A stretch of 42,091 nucleotides of DNA from contig JBEAMJ010000060.1 of the NCBI GenBank assembly GCA_041166025.1, positions 1 to 42,091 of the forward strand, written 5' to 3'. The translations under genes were made by a program, and so were the position numbers. Origin of the DNA: UBA7672 sp041166025 (lineage in GTDB: Bacteria > Pseudomonadota > Alphaproteobacteria > Caulobacterales > Hyphomonadaceae). Shown here in pieces: positions 24,358 through 32,975 of the stretch. Below the pieces are notes generated by a model. The model did not search any database. It worked only from the letters and a program-made list of their open reading frames with translations, and had not been told where the DNA came from. Every line of letters starts with the position of its first letter. Position 1 is the stretch's first letter.

Positions 24358-25908
24358 CTAGGGCAAGGGCTCCAGTCTGAAAATCTCGCCCCCGATGTCG
24401 ATGATGTAGACATTGCCCTCCACGTCGGTTCCGAAACTGACGATGGAGCTGATTGCTCCGACATCGGGAGCGAAGTCCGTATTGCGGATGGTGAGGCTGG
24501 CGGCGGGGAGCACGCTGCCGACGGGCAGGCTCGCAATGGGGGCCGACCAGATGTTTCCCGTGATGAAGTCGGCGAACAGATACTGCGCCTGCAGGTCCTC
24601 GATCGGTCCGCGATAGACCAGGCCTCCGGTAATGGACTGGCCCAGCGTGCGGCCGTATTCGGCAACCGGCAGGGTGAAGGCTGGCGAATTGGCGCCGCCA
24701 TTGAAAGGCAGCGAGCCTTCACGCAGGGGCCAGCCGAAATTGATGATCGTGGACTGGCTGGCAGGAATGCGATCGACTTCTTCCAGCGTGCCCTGCCCGA
24801 CATCCCCGATGAAACTGTCGCCTGTGACGGGATCCACGCTCATGCGGAAGGGATTGCGCAGGCCCATCGCGTAGATTTCAGGCAGGCCGCCGCCGCTGGC
24901 GAAGGGGTTCTGGGGCGGGATCGCATAATCGCGCGAGGCATCTGAGGGAAAGCCGTCCGTCGCGGGATCGATGCGGAGGATCTTGCCGATCAGGCTGGAG
25001 GTCAGCTGCGAATCGTTCGGCGTGTTGCCGCCATCGCCAAGGCTGATCAGCAGGCGCCCCTGCGGATCGAACACCAGCGTGCCGCCCTTATGGTTGGTCG
25101 CCGAGGGCTGCTGGATGGTGAGGATTGCATCGCCCGATCCGCTTTCGGCGATGGCGGGATTGGCCGCCTGAACGGTGTAGCGGCGGATCTCGGTGACGTT
25201 GGCGGTGGTCGGGTTGAGGTGGAGATAGAAGGCGCGATCGGCCGCGAAGTTGGGCGAAAAGGCGATCGAGAGGAGCCCCTTCTCCCCGGTCGTGTCGACC
25301 TGGCCGGTGAGATCCAGAAGGTTCGCCGCCTCGAAGGCGCCGGTCGCCGGATTGAAGATGCGGATCCGCCCTGCTCGCTCCACAACAGCGACGCGGCCCG
25401 AACCATCCGGCAGTCCGGCGAGGAAGATCGGCGCGGCAAGACCGGCGGCGAGGCGGCGCACACGGAATCCGGGCGCCACATTGGCGACCGTGACGGCGAG
25501 GTTCTGCATCACCGAGTTCACGCCGTCCGAAACGGTGAAGAAGACGTCGTAGACGTTGTTGCCGTTGGCGTCCGCCGGCGCCTCAAAATCGGGTTGAGCG
25601 GCGAAACGCAGCTCACGTGTTGTCGGGTTGAAGGTGAACCGCGCCGCGTCCGGACCGCCGAAGGCATAGGTCAGCGTCGCATTCTCGGGGTCCATCGCAT
25701 TGGCGCGGACAAACACGCCGAGCACGTTTTCCCGCACTGTAATGCTCGCAGGCGAAACGAATGAGGGCGGAGCATTCGGCCCCGGGGGCGGCGGCCCCGG
25801 CGGCGGACTTGGCGGCGGACCTCGCGGGTTCGATGCACCGCCGCCTCCGCAGGCGGCCACCACGCCGGCAAGAGCGGCCAGCAGGACGGCACGGACAATC
25901 CCGGCCAT
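24358..25908 (-). CDS. Cadherin-like / PQQ-type sugar (sorbosone) dehydrogenase lipoprotein
   Basis: The ATG at 25908 gives 516 residues with a lipoprotein signal whose lipobox is VAAC near residue 20. A Pro/Gly-rich linker follows, then a cadherin-like beta domain (about 45-150) with ENVLGVFVRANAMDPENATL and PDFEAPADANGNNVYDVFF. The C-terminal six-bladed propeller is a glucose/sorbosone dehydrogenase domain: GLLSIAFSPNF, NHKGGTLVFDPQGRLLISLGDGG, RNPFRMSVDP and GDVGQGTLEEVDRI. Such enzymes oxidise sugars in the periplasm, often with PQQ. No PQQ biosynthesis genes are in the window. It is convergent with the preceding gene, 23 bases apart. Confidence 0.9.
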   Translation of the reverse strand: MAGIVRAVLLAALAGVVAACGGGGASNPRGPPPSPPPGPPPPGPNAPPSFVSPASITVRENVLGVFVRANAMDPENATLTYAFGGPDAARFTFNPTTRELRFAAQPDFEAPADANGNNVYDVFFTVSDGVNSVMQNLAVTVANVAPGFRVRRLAAGLAAPIFLAGLPDGSGRVAVVERAGRIRIFNPATGAFEAANLLDLTGQVDTTGEKGLLSIAFSPNFAADRAFYLHLNPTTANVTEIRRYTVQAANPAIAESGSGDAILTIQQPSATNHKGGTLVFDPQGRLLISLGDGGNTPNDSQLTSSLIGKILRIDPATDGFPSDASRDYAIPPQNPFASGGGLPEIYAMGLRNPFRMSVDPVTGDSFIGDVGQGTLEEVDRIPASQSTIINFGWPLREGSLPFNGGANSPAFTLPVAEYGRTLGQSITGGLVYRGPIEDLQAQYLFADFITGNIWSAPIASLPVGSVLPAASLTIRNTDFAPDVGAISSIVSFGTDVEGNVYIIDIGGEIFRLEPLP

Positions 25909-26066
25909 GAGGTACCCCACATCTGCGCCCCGGACCATGCTTAACATGGCAGGACGGCGCCACCCAAGGCAGCTGAGGCAAAACGAGGCGCATGGCCGGG
26001 CAGCCTCGCGCGAATTCGCCGGATCCGATTAAACGATTGCCTACCTGCCTGCACGACGCTCTGCCT

Positions 26067-27260
26067 ATGGAGGACGCCACCGAGAGACCGGGCGGGCTCA
26101 ACCTCGCCGACCGCATCCGCCGCCTGGCCAACGGACGGGCGACGCTCGACGTCGCACAATTCCAGTTCATCGGCCTCAGCGAAATCCGCACGCGATATGG
26201 CGAGCGCTGGCCAGCCAAGCATGACCGCGTCGTTCGCGTGGCGCGCCAGTTCATCTCACGCCGTATCGCCCCGGACGATGTTCTGGTGGCGGGGGCTGAC
26301 GGTTTCCTCCTGGTCTTCGGCGCATTTTCCGGATTTCTCGCAGACGCGGCGGCGCAGCGCATCGCGAGAGAGCTCAACGCCTATTTCCTCGGCGACCCCG
26401 ATCTCGACGACATGGAGCTCAACGCGCAGCACCATGCGATGTGCATCGACGATTTTGCCGCCGCCTTCGGGGCGATGCTGCACGCCGAGCCCGCCCCTCA
26501 CCCTGCCCCTGTGCGCAGCCACAACGACATCGCGATGGGGTACACGCCCGTGTGGGACACACGGCGCGGAGCGCTGGCCACCCACTTCGTCTCGCCGGTG
26601 GACCGCAGGTCTGGCCTGCCGCTCGACTGGGACCAGACCAGTCACCGTCATGCCGAGATGGACGAACGCAAGCTACTGGCGTCCGAAGCGGACATGCGGA
26701 TCCTGTTCGCAGGCGGCGGGCGCGCACTTGTCGGCGTGGCGATCCACGTTTCGAGCGCGCACGGGCCCAACGCGCTTGCCCGTATGGCGCAGGCGATGGC
26801 GACGTTCGACCGCCGCCTCCTGCGCTATCGCGTGCTCAGGATCAGCTGCATTGAGCCGGGTTATCCGCGCATCTATCTGGAGGACATGATGCGCAGCCTC
26901 CGGCCCTGGGCGCCACGCATCGCGCTGGGCCTCAGCTGGGCCGAACCCGACCTTGCCTCGATCCTGAAGCTGCATCCGGCCGCGATCGGCTTCAGCCTGC
27001 CGCCCGGCGCCCTGCGCCAGCCGGGCCTGCGCGCGGAAATCCAGGGGCGCATCGCTGCGGCAGTCGAGATGGCGCGCGCGGCAGGCGTGTTTGTGGGCGT
27101 CGAGGGCGATCTCACGGCCGAGCATGCCCTTCACTTCATGGAAGCAGGCGCAAGCCATCTTTGCTCCCCCCGCCTCTGGCCGGTCCGCCGCACCCTCACC
27201 GCCGCGGAGAGCTGGCCGCGGGCGAAACTCGAGACGTTGGGATCGGAGCGAGCGGCCTGA
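26067..27260 (+). CDS. Probable degenerate GGDEF-EAL-like protein
   Basis: The ATG at 26067 gives 397 residues. The N-terminal half has a cyclase-like alpha/beta pattern ending in VLVAGADGFLLVFG (about residues 72-85). This looks like a worn-down GGDEF segment, since the two Gly and the Asp/Glu pair are not kept. The C-terminal half has alternating strands and helices, with LRYRVLRISCIEPGYPRIYL, AAIGFSLPPGA and FVGVEGDLTAEHALHFMEAGASHL (about 342-365), like the last strands of an EAL barrel. No intact EAL or metal ligands are seen. If this is right, it is a non-catalytic c-di-GMP binder or protein-interaction module. The family assignment is inference. Confidence 0.55.
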   Translation: MEDATERPGGLNLADRIRRLANGRATLDVAQFQFIGLSEIRTRYGERWPAKHDRVVRVARQFISRRIAPDDVLVAGADGFLLVFGAFSGFLADAAAQRIARELNAYFLGDPDLDDMELNAQHHAMCIDDFAAAFGAMLHAEPAPHPAPVRSHNDIAMGYTPVWDTRRGALATHFVSPVDRRSGLPLDWDQTSHRHAEMDERKLLASEADMRILFAGGGRALVGVAIHVSSAHGPNALARMAQAMATFDRRLLRYRVLRISCIEPGYPRIYLEDMMRSLRPWAPRIALGLSWAEPDLASILKLHPAAIGFSLPPGALRQPGLRAEIQGRIAAAVEMARAAGVFVGVEGDLTAEHALHFMEAGASHLCSPRLWPVRRTLTAAESWPRAKLETLGSERAA

Positions 27261-27438
27261 TTGTTTCGGAACCGCAGGCCTTCACCACGAGTCGAACCTC
27301 CCGCGGAGGCAAGCGAATCGCCGTTGCGCCGGGCCTGGCGGATCGAACGAGGACTCACCCCCGCCATCTGGTGCGCGCAAGAATGAAACCTTCCGCCCGC
27401 CAGCCAGCCTCGCACGCGTTTTGGGGGCGCGCGGGATC

Positions 27439-28338
27439 ATGCGTGTGTTACGGGCGATCATGGCGGCGCCTTCAGATATCGGGGACAGTCGCATCGCCGC
27501 GCCGGTTGGGCCGCGAGTGAGGAGTTTGTCGTTGCCCCGATGGTCGCGCCTCTCGATGATTGCCTCAGTGCTGATTGTCGGAAGCCTCTGGGCCCCCGCT
27601 TCCCGCGCCGCCACCCTGCAGGTCGCCCCGGATGCGCCGATCTGGATGCATGTGGGCGCCGACGTCCTGCTGTGGCTGCACATTGGCGGCGGTGCGGCCG
27701 GGATCGTGACGGGTTTCATGGCGCTCGCCAGCCGCAAGGGGGGGCGCATCCATCGCACAGCGGGCAAGGCCTTCTTCGGGGCAATGCTGGTGTGCTACCT
27801 CCTCGCGGCAGCCGTCGCGCCCTTCCTGGATGTCGAGCAGCGGACCAACACGGTCGCGGGCCTCATGGCGCTCTATCTTCTGCTGAGCGGCTGGCAGAGT
27901 GCGCAGCAACCTCAGATCAAGGCCGGCCCATGGCAGGTTGGCGGGCTGGCGGCGGCGCTCGGCATAGCCGGGGCCGGGGCGCTCTTCATGCTGATGGGCG
28001 CCAGCAGCCCGACGGGCACGGTGGACGGTGCGCCGCCGCAGGCTTTCATCGTTTTCACAATCATTGGCGCCGCGGCAGCGGCAGGTGAGATCAATGTGCT
28101 CGTGCGCGGGTCGATCGGCGGCGCGGCCCGGCTTTCGCGGCATCTCTGGCGGATGTGCGGGTCGTTGTTCATCGCCTCAGGCTCATTCTTCCTCGGGCAG
28201 ATGCAGTTGCTGCCCGGATGGGTGACCGAGACCGGACTCAACGTCGTGCTGGCGCTTGCGCCTCTGGCGCTGATGCTTGGCTATCTCGTGCTGGTACGCC
28301 TGCCGAAACGGCCCATGCCGTCGATCGCCAGGAGGTGA
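27439..28338 (+). CDS. Multi-pass membrane protein, DUF2306-like
   Basis: The ATG at 27439 gives 299 residues. Later ATGs at 27460 and 27556 are possible, and the third begins just before a signal-like helix (MIASVLIVGSLWAPASRA). About eight hydrophobic helices follow. The first pair has HIGGGAAGIVTGFMALASRKGGRIHRTAGKAFFGAMLVCYL, which recalls the DUF2306 pattern of a His-bearing helix and an H-R-x-x-G-K loop. Function is unknown. It lies 178 bases after the GGDEF-EAL-like gene and 159 bases before the small exported protein. Confidence 0.7.
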   Translation: MRVLRAIMAAPSDIGDSRIAAPVGPRVRSLSLPRWSRLSMIASVLIVGSLWAPASRAATLQVAPDAPIWMHVGADVLLWLHIGGGAAGIVTGFMALASRKGGRIHRTAGKAFFGAMLVCYLLAAAVAPFLDVEQRTNTVAGLMALYLLLSGWQSAQQPQIKAGPWQVGGLAAALGIAGAGALFMLMGASSPTGTVDGAPPQAFIVFTIIGAAAAAGEINVLVRGSIGGAARLSRHLWRMCGSLFIASGSFFLGQMQLLPGWVTETGLNVVLALAPLALMLGYLVLVRLPKRPMPSIARR

Positions 28339-28497
28339 TCCGGCGTTCGCAGGAATTGCCCGCACATCCTGGCACTGCACCCGCCGGTTTTCTGCCGGAC
28401 CACGAGCTGATAGATTGTGCTGCCGCTGCGGGCTGCCTGAGCGGACCAGACAGAACACGTCACAACACGACAGAAAACGACACCGGAGACCCTCCCC

Positions 28498-28824
28498 ATG
28501 AGAACACTGACGCTTGCTCTTGCCGCGGCGCTGTTCGCCGCGCCGGCGTTGGCCCAGACGCCGGACACGCTGAAGGAAGCCACCACGAAAGGCATCAAGG
28601 TGGATGCGCAGGGCTTCGTGTTCGAGGTCAATTTCACGCCCGATGGCAAGTTCACCGCGATGGACGGACAGCTCTCCGGCACATGGCGCATCGACGGCGA
28701 CAAGCTATGCAGTGCGACGGAGGCGACGCCGGAGGACTGCGCGCTCTATCCCAAAGGCAAGAAATCGGGCGACTCGTTCGAAGTGACTGGCGCAGCCGGC
28801 AAGGCGATGATCACGATCAAGTAG
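28498..28824 (+). CDS. Small exported protein of unknown function
   Basis: The 108-residue product has a clear signal peptide (1-20, MRTLTLALAAALFAAPALAQ). The mature part is a short beta-rich domain with FEVNFTPDGKFTAMDGQLSGTWRIDGDKLC and two cysteines (LCSATEATPEDC) that probably form a disulfide. The pattern of a Gly-containing turn, T-W-R-I-D-G-D-K-L-C and a lone C-terminal strand is common in small periplasmic lipocalin-like proteins of alphaproteobacteria. No precise family is assigned. A strong terminator follows 60 bases after the stop. Confidence 0.8.
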   Translation: MRTLTLALAAALFAAPALAQTPDTLKEATTKGIKVDAQGFVFEVNFTPDGKFTAMDGQLSGTWRIDGDKLCSATEATPEDCALYPKGKKSGDSFEVTGAAGKAMITIK

Positions 28825-28883
28825 GCATTCATCCGCATTCTCGACAAGGCGGGCTGCCTTTCCAGACAAGCCCGTCTGCCTCG

Positions 28884-28914
28884 CCCCGCGTCCCATGGCG
28901 CGGGGTTTTCTTTT
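28884..28914 (+). terminator. Rho-independent terminator
   Basis: A 7-base GC-only stem (CCCCGCG / CGCGGGG) with an 8-base loop is followed directly by TTTTCTTTT. It lies 60 bases after the stop of the small exported protein and should end its transcript. Confidence 0.85.
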
Positions 28915-29493
28915 GCTGCGTCTGGAAGATTGAAGCCTGCCGCAAGGACGTCAGGACATGATGGCCGGGCGCGCCGTCCGCTGCGCATCGCCTGTCGGGC
29001 CGCCAGAAACGGCGACGCCGGCCACTGCTTGCACAGGGCCGGCGCGACACCATGGTGGTCCGCCAGTTCGTCCATCGAGCTTCCGGCCTTGCGACCTACA
29101 CCCTGATCAGGGGCGCGCCCGTTCGACGCCATCCGGCGAAAGCTGAGCCTCGAGCGTCCTGGTGTGCGGGCTACAGAACTCTGGGCGTTCGCCCACTTTC
29201 CTGTTTCCACGCAGCTGAAGCCACGCTCTTGTCCGGTCATCCCCTCTCGAGGGCCCGCGCGGTCTTGGATCCCGCCTTGGGCGTGCCGCACGCCTTGCGA
29301 GGCCGTGCGCCACTTCCGGTGCTCGTTTGCTCCCCTTTCTTCAGCGCCTGTCCAATCAGGCTTTCCCGTGGGGACATTCAGTTGCTCGACCCGCGACGGT
29401 CTCCTCTCTGAACAGGTTCAGCATGACACAAACACCGATCGCGTAAATCGCGCGCGCCTGTGGAAACTGTTGAGCACCCTGTTGATAAAAAAC
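28915..29493. other. Long intergenic stretch without a supported gene
   Basis: About 580 bases between a terminator and the acyl-CoA dehydrogenase promoter region. Several open frames cross it on both strands, but none has a convincing start, a ribosome site or a family signature. Their composition is Arg/Pro/Ser-rich, as in shadow frames. Short hairpins occur, for example TGGGCGTTCGCCCA near 29187. The part at about 29160-29300 (plus: GTCATCCC, then CTTGGATCCCGCC) has the look of dispersed intergenic repeats of alphaproteobacteria, but a second copy was not seen in this window. A decayed gene or a structured RNA cannot be excluded. Confidence 0.4.
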
Positions 29494-29509
29494 TCTCGCA
29501 CGTGCGAGA
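29494..29509. promoter_or_regulatory. 16-bp perfect palindrome upstream of the acyl-CoA dehydrogenase
   Basis: TCTCGCACGTGCGAGA is a perfect dyad, ending 34 bases before the ATG at 29544. Just upstream, CTGTTGA occurs twice (29467 and 29480 regions) in an AT-richer stretch that could hold the promoter. A homodimeric repressor of the TetR or FadR/FabR type is a natural candidate ligand for an acyl-CoA gene. No regulator gene is adjacent. Confidence 0.5.
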
Positions 29510-29543
29510 CACATGCACGCGGTTGCGAAGCGGGAGAGATGAG

Positions 29544-30704
29544 ATGGCGCTCGATCTGGAAACGCGCGGGCAGCTGATAGAAACAGTGCGCCGGTTCGTC
29601 AACGAGGTGTGCCGGCCCAACGAGCAGCTTGTCTCCGAAGCCAACACGATCCCCGAGCCGATCGTTCGGGAAATGCGCGATCTCGGCCTCTTCGGTCTCT
29701 CGATTTCGGAGGACTATGGCGGGCTCGGCCTCACCATGGAGGAAGAAGCACTGGTGATCCTCGAGATGGGGCACACCTCGCCTGCCTTCCGTTCCACCTT
29801 CGGCACCAATGTCGGCATCGGCAGCCAGGGCATCGTGATGTTCGGCACGCACGACCAGAAGCAGGAGTGGTTGCCGAAGCTCGCCACGGGTGAAGCGATT
29901 GCGAGCTTTGCGCTGACGGAGCCGGATGCCGGATCAGACGCGGGCTCGGCGAAAACCAGGGCCGTGCGCGATGGCAATCATTATGTGCTGAACGGCGCAA
30001 AGCGCTACATCACCAACGCCGACAAGGCGACCATCTTCACCGTGATGGCGCGCACCGATGCAAACACGCCGGGGCCGAAGGGCCTCTCCGCTTTCATCGT
30101 CGAACGCGACACGCCCGGCGTCACCATCGGCAGGCCCGAGAAGAAGATGGGCCAGCAGGGCGCCAATGTCTGCGATGTGATCTTCGAGGATGCGCGCGTG
30201 CCGATCACGTCGCGCCTTGGCGAAGAAGGCGAAGGCATGAAAGTGGCGATGAGCGTGCTGGATCGCGGTCGCCTCCACATTTCGGCCCTGTCGGTTGGCA
30301 TCGCCGAGCGGCTCGTCGAGGAGATGGTGCGCTATGCCAGCGAGCGGAAGCAGTTCGGCAAACCGATCATCGAGCATCAGCTGGTGATGGGCATGATTGC
30401 GGAGAGTTACGCCGAGGCGGCGGCCGGTCGCGCCATGGTGCTGGATGCGGTCAGGAAGTACGACGCGAAGGAGAAGACCGCGCTCATCGCATCGGCGACC
30501 AAGATGTGGTGCACAGAGATGGTCGGACGTGTGGCGGACCGCGCCGTTCAGGTGCATGGCGGCGCTGGCTACATCGCCGACTATGCGGTTGAGCGCTTCT
30601 ATCGCGACGTTCGTATCCTGCGACTCTACGAGGGCACGACCCAGATCCAGCAGATGGTGATCGGTCGCGAGCTGCAGCGCATGGCGAAGGCGGGCGAGAT
30701 CTAG
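29544..30704 (+). CDS. Acyl-CoA dehydrogenase
   Basis: The ATG at 29544 has GGGAGAG just upstream and gives 386 residues, the usual length. The FAD/substrate signature FALTEPDAGSDAGS lies near residue 122. The second signature is QVHGGAGYIADYAVERFYRDVRILRLYEGTTQIQ, with catalytic-base candidate E363 in YEGTTQIQ. The enzyme oxidises an acyl-CoA to the 2-enoyl-CoA using FAD and passes electrons to ETF. Chain-length preference cannot be read from sequence. It stands alone, with a palindromic site upstream. The next gene is on the other strand, and the two stop codons lie 3 bases apart. Confidence 0.95.
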   Translation: MALDLETRGQLIETVRRFVNEVCRPNEQLVSEANTIPEPIVREMRDLGLFGLSISEDYGGLGLTMEEEALVILEMGHTSPAFRSTFGTNVGIGSQGIVMFGTHDQKQEWLPKLATGEAIASFALTEPDAGSDAGSAKTRAVRDGNHYVLNGAKRYITNADKATIFTVMARTDANTPGPKGLSAFIVERDTPGVTIGRPEKKMGQQGANVCDVIFEDARVPITSRLGEEGEGMKVAMSVLDRGRLHISALSVGIAERLVEEMVRYASERKQFGKPIIEHQLVMGMIAESYAEAAAGRAMVLDAVRKYDAKEKTALIASATKMWCTEMVGRVADRAVQVHGGAGYIADYAVERFYRDVRILRLYEGTTQIQQMVIGRELQRMAKAGEI

Positions 30705-30707
30705 ACC

Positions 30708-31142
30708 CTACCTGTCCGTCTGCACCTGGTGGGACAACTGCGCCCGAAGGTCCCGCAGGTCCTTGAGGTCGATTTCGGTTTCCTGGCCGTTGAGCGTCGC
30801 AACACGGGAGGCGGTTGTGCCGGCTGCGAGCTTTATCGCCTTGTCGAGTTCAGCGAGCGCCGCATGTCGCAGCGCCACGCGCTGTTCACGGTCCTGCGAA
30901 AGGTCCGACAGGGCGCGGCGCGATTGTGCCGCGAGCTTGAGGACGTAAGGATCATCGGGTGAAGCGGCGACGTGCTGGTCAAGCTCTCCGGAAAGATCGG
31001 CAATGTCGGCCGTGCTCATGCCTTCCCCGTGCTGGCCGATGGAGACCATCAGGCTCGCCGTCTTCTGTACCGCAGAGTTGTCCGCCGGCGCGGTCGAGCA
31101 AGCGACAAGCCCCGCTGCAAGGAGAACAGGGAGCAGTTTCAT
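30708..31142 (-). CDS. Small lipoprotein of unknown function
   Basis: The ATG at 31142 gives 144 residues with a lipoprotein signal (MKLLPVLLAAGLVAC, lipid Cys at 15). The mature part is helical: KTASLMVSIGQHGEGMSTADIADLSGELDQHV, LKLAAQSRRALSDLSQDREQRV and LKDLRDLRAQLSHQVQ. I do not recognise the family. It is convergent with the acyl-CoA dehydrogenase and divergent from fhs (150 bases between starts). Length, signal and codon use support a real gene. Confidence 0.75.
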   Translation of the reverse strand: MKLLPVLLAAGLVACSTAPADNSAVQKTASLMVSIGQHGEGMSTADIADLSGELDQHVAASPDDPYVLKLAAQSRRALSDLSQDREQRVALRHAALAELDKAIKLAAGTTASRVATLNGQETEIDLKDLRDLRAQLSHQVQTDR

Positions 31143-31291
31143 GCTGGCCTCCGCGGCATTTGTCCTGGCGCAATGATGCCGGCCAATGCGGCGCAATGGC
31201 GGCAGACAGGATGGCCTGTGCAGGCCTTGCTGCAAAGGCGTGACATCCTTCATTCCGCCCGCTTAGATCGCCGACAGGAACAGGGGTCTTC

Positions 31292-32962
31292 ATGAACAGT
31301 GATGGCGAGATTGCGCGGGCGGCGCGGCTGAAGCCGATTGCCGAGATCGGCGCCAGGCTGGGCATACCGGCGGATGCGCTGATCCCCTACGGCCACACCA
31401 AGGCGAAGATTTCGGCCGGCTTACTGAAATCGCTCAGCGCAAGGCCGGACGGCGATCTCGTGCTGGTGACGGCGATGAACCCGACGCCGGCGGGTGAAGG
31501 CAAGACCACCACCACAGTGGGCCTTGGCGATGCTCTGACGCGGATCGGAAAGCGGGCAGTGATTGCCCTGCGCGAACCCTCGCTGGGTCCCTGCTTCGGG
31601 CAGAAGGGCGGCGCGACGGGGGGCGGCTTCAGCCAGGTCGTGCCGATGGACGAGATCAACCTGCATTTCACGGGCGACTTCCACGCGATCACGGCCGCGC
31701 ACAATCTCCTCGCGGCGATGGTCGACAATCACATCCACTGGGGCAATGCGCTGGGGATCGATGTGCGGCGGGTGCGCTGGCGGCGGGCGCTGGATGTCAA
31801 TGATCGAAACCTGCGCAGCGTGGTGACGGGCCTTGGCGGCGTCGCCAACGGCACGCCGGTCGAAACCGGCTTCGACATCACGGTGGCATCCGAAGTGATG
31901 GCGATCCTCTGCCTTGCGGAAGACCTGGCCGATCTCAAGGCGCGCCTGGCGAAGATCATCGTGGCCGAAACGCGCGACCGCAGACCGGTGACGGCCGGCG
32001 ACATCAAGGCCGATGGCGCGATGGCCGTGCTGCTGAAGGATGCGATCCAGCCCAACCTGGTTCAGACGATCGAGAACACGCCCGCCATCGTCCATCTCGG
32101 CCCGTTCGCCAATATCGCCCATGGCTGCAACTCGGTCACCGCCACGCGCGCGGCGCTCAAGCTTGGCGAAATTGCTGTGACCGAGGCGGGCTTCGGCGCA
32201 GACCTTGGCGCGCAGAAGTTCTTCGATATCAAATGCCGCCTATCCGGCCTGAAACCCAGGATGGCTGTCCTGGTCGCGACCATCCGTTCGATGAAGATGA
32301 ATGGCGGCGTCGCCAGGGGCGATCTGGTGCAGGAGAATGTCGAGGCGCTGCAGCGTGGGGCTGTCAACGTGCAGCGCCACATCGAGAACCTCAAAGGTTA
32401 TGGCCTGCCCGTCATCGTGGCGCTCAACCATTTCACCTCGGACACTGAGGCTGAAATCGACACAGTGAAGCGTATCGTGGCGGCCATGGGCGCCCAAGCG
32501 ATCGTCTGCCGCCACTGGGCTGAGGGCGGCAAGGGCGCAGAAGAGCTCGCGCAGGCTGTGGTCAGACAGCTGGCGAAGAAGGATGACAGGTTCACAACGC
32601 TCTACGACGACGCCTTGCCCCTGCTGGCAAAGATCGAGACTACTGCAAGCCGCATCTATCGCGCCGCGCGCGTCGATGCGTCAGCAAAAGTGGTGCAGCA
32701 GCTGAAGCGCTGGGAGGAGGCCGGTTATGGCCGCCTGCCTGTCTGCATCGCCAAGACGCAGTATTCGTTCTCGACCGACCCGGACAGGCTGGGCGCGCCG
32801 GAAGGTCACGTCCTCGACGTGCGCGAAGTGCGCCTCTCGGCCGGAGCCGGCTTTGTGGTGGCGATCTGCGGCGACCTGATGACGATGCCCGGCCTGCCGC
32901 GCCAGCCGGCCGCAGAGCTCATCTCAGTCGATGCCAATGGCAACATCCACGGCCTGTCCTGA
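31292..32962 (+). CDS. fhs: Formate-tetrahydrofolate ligase
   Basis: The 556-residue enzyme makes 10-formyl-THF from formate, THF and ATP in the cytosol and feeds one-carbon metabolism. The P-loop is TPAGEGKTTTTVG near residue 67. Other family blocks are REPSLGPCFGQKGGATGGGFSQVVPM, DINLHFTGD-like (here EINLHFTGD), HIHWGNALGID and NPTPAGEGK. The C-terminal VREVRLSAGAGFVVAICGDLMTMPGLPRQPAA block is complete. Length is typical. An AGGGGT-like site precedes the start. It heads a same-strand run of five genes, followed by the VOC gene after 13 bases. Confidence 0.97.
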   Translation: MNSDGEIARAARLKPIAEIGARLGIPADALIPYGHTKAKISAGLLKSLSARPDGDLVLVTAMNPTPAGEGKTTTTVGLGDALTRIGKRAVIALREPSLGPCFGQKGGATGGGFSQVVPMDEINLHFTGDFHAITAAHNLLAAMVDNHIHWGNALGIDVRRVRWRRALDVNDRNLRSVVTGLGGVANGTPVETGFDITVASEVMAILCLAEDLADLKARLAKIIVAETRDRRPVTAGDIKADGAMAVLLKDAIQPNLVQTIENTPAIVHLGPFANIAHGCNSVTATRAALKLGEIAVTEAGFGADLGAQKFFDIKCRLSGLKPRMAVLVATIRSMKMNGGVARGDLVQENVEALQRGAVNVQRHIENLKGYGLPVIVALNHFTSDTEAEIDTVKRIVAAMGAQAIVCRHWAEGGKGAEELAQAVVRQLAKKDDRFTTLYDDALPLLAKIETTASRIYRAARVDASAKVVQQLKRWEEAGYGRLPVCIAKTQYSFSTDPDRLGAPEGHVLDVREVRLSAGAGFVVAICGDLMTMPGLPRQPAAELISVDANGNIHGLS

Positions 32963-32975
32963 GGAAAATGCCGTC

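Noticed and set aside
25936..25950. CCATG-CTTAA-CATGG dyad upstream of the sugar dehydrogenase
   Set aside because: Arms of only five bases with a five-base gap are expected by chance in a window this size.
28746..29291. 181-residue minus-strand frame in the intergenic stretch
   Set aside because: It crosses a strong terminator and overlaps the end of an exported-protein gene, with no recognisable domain.
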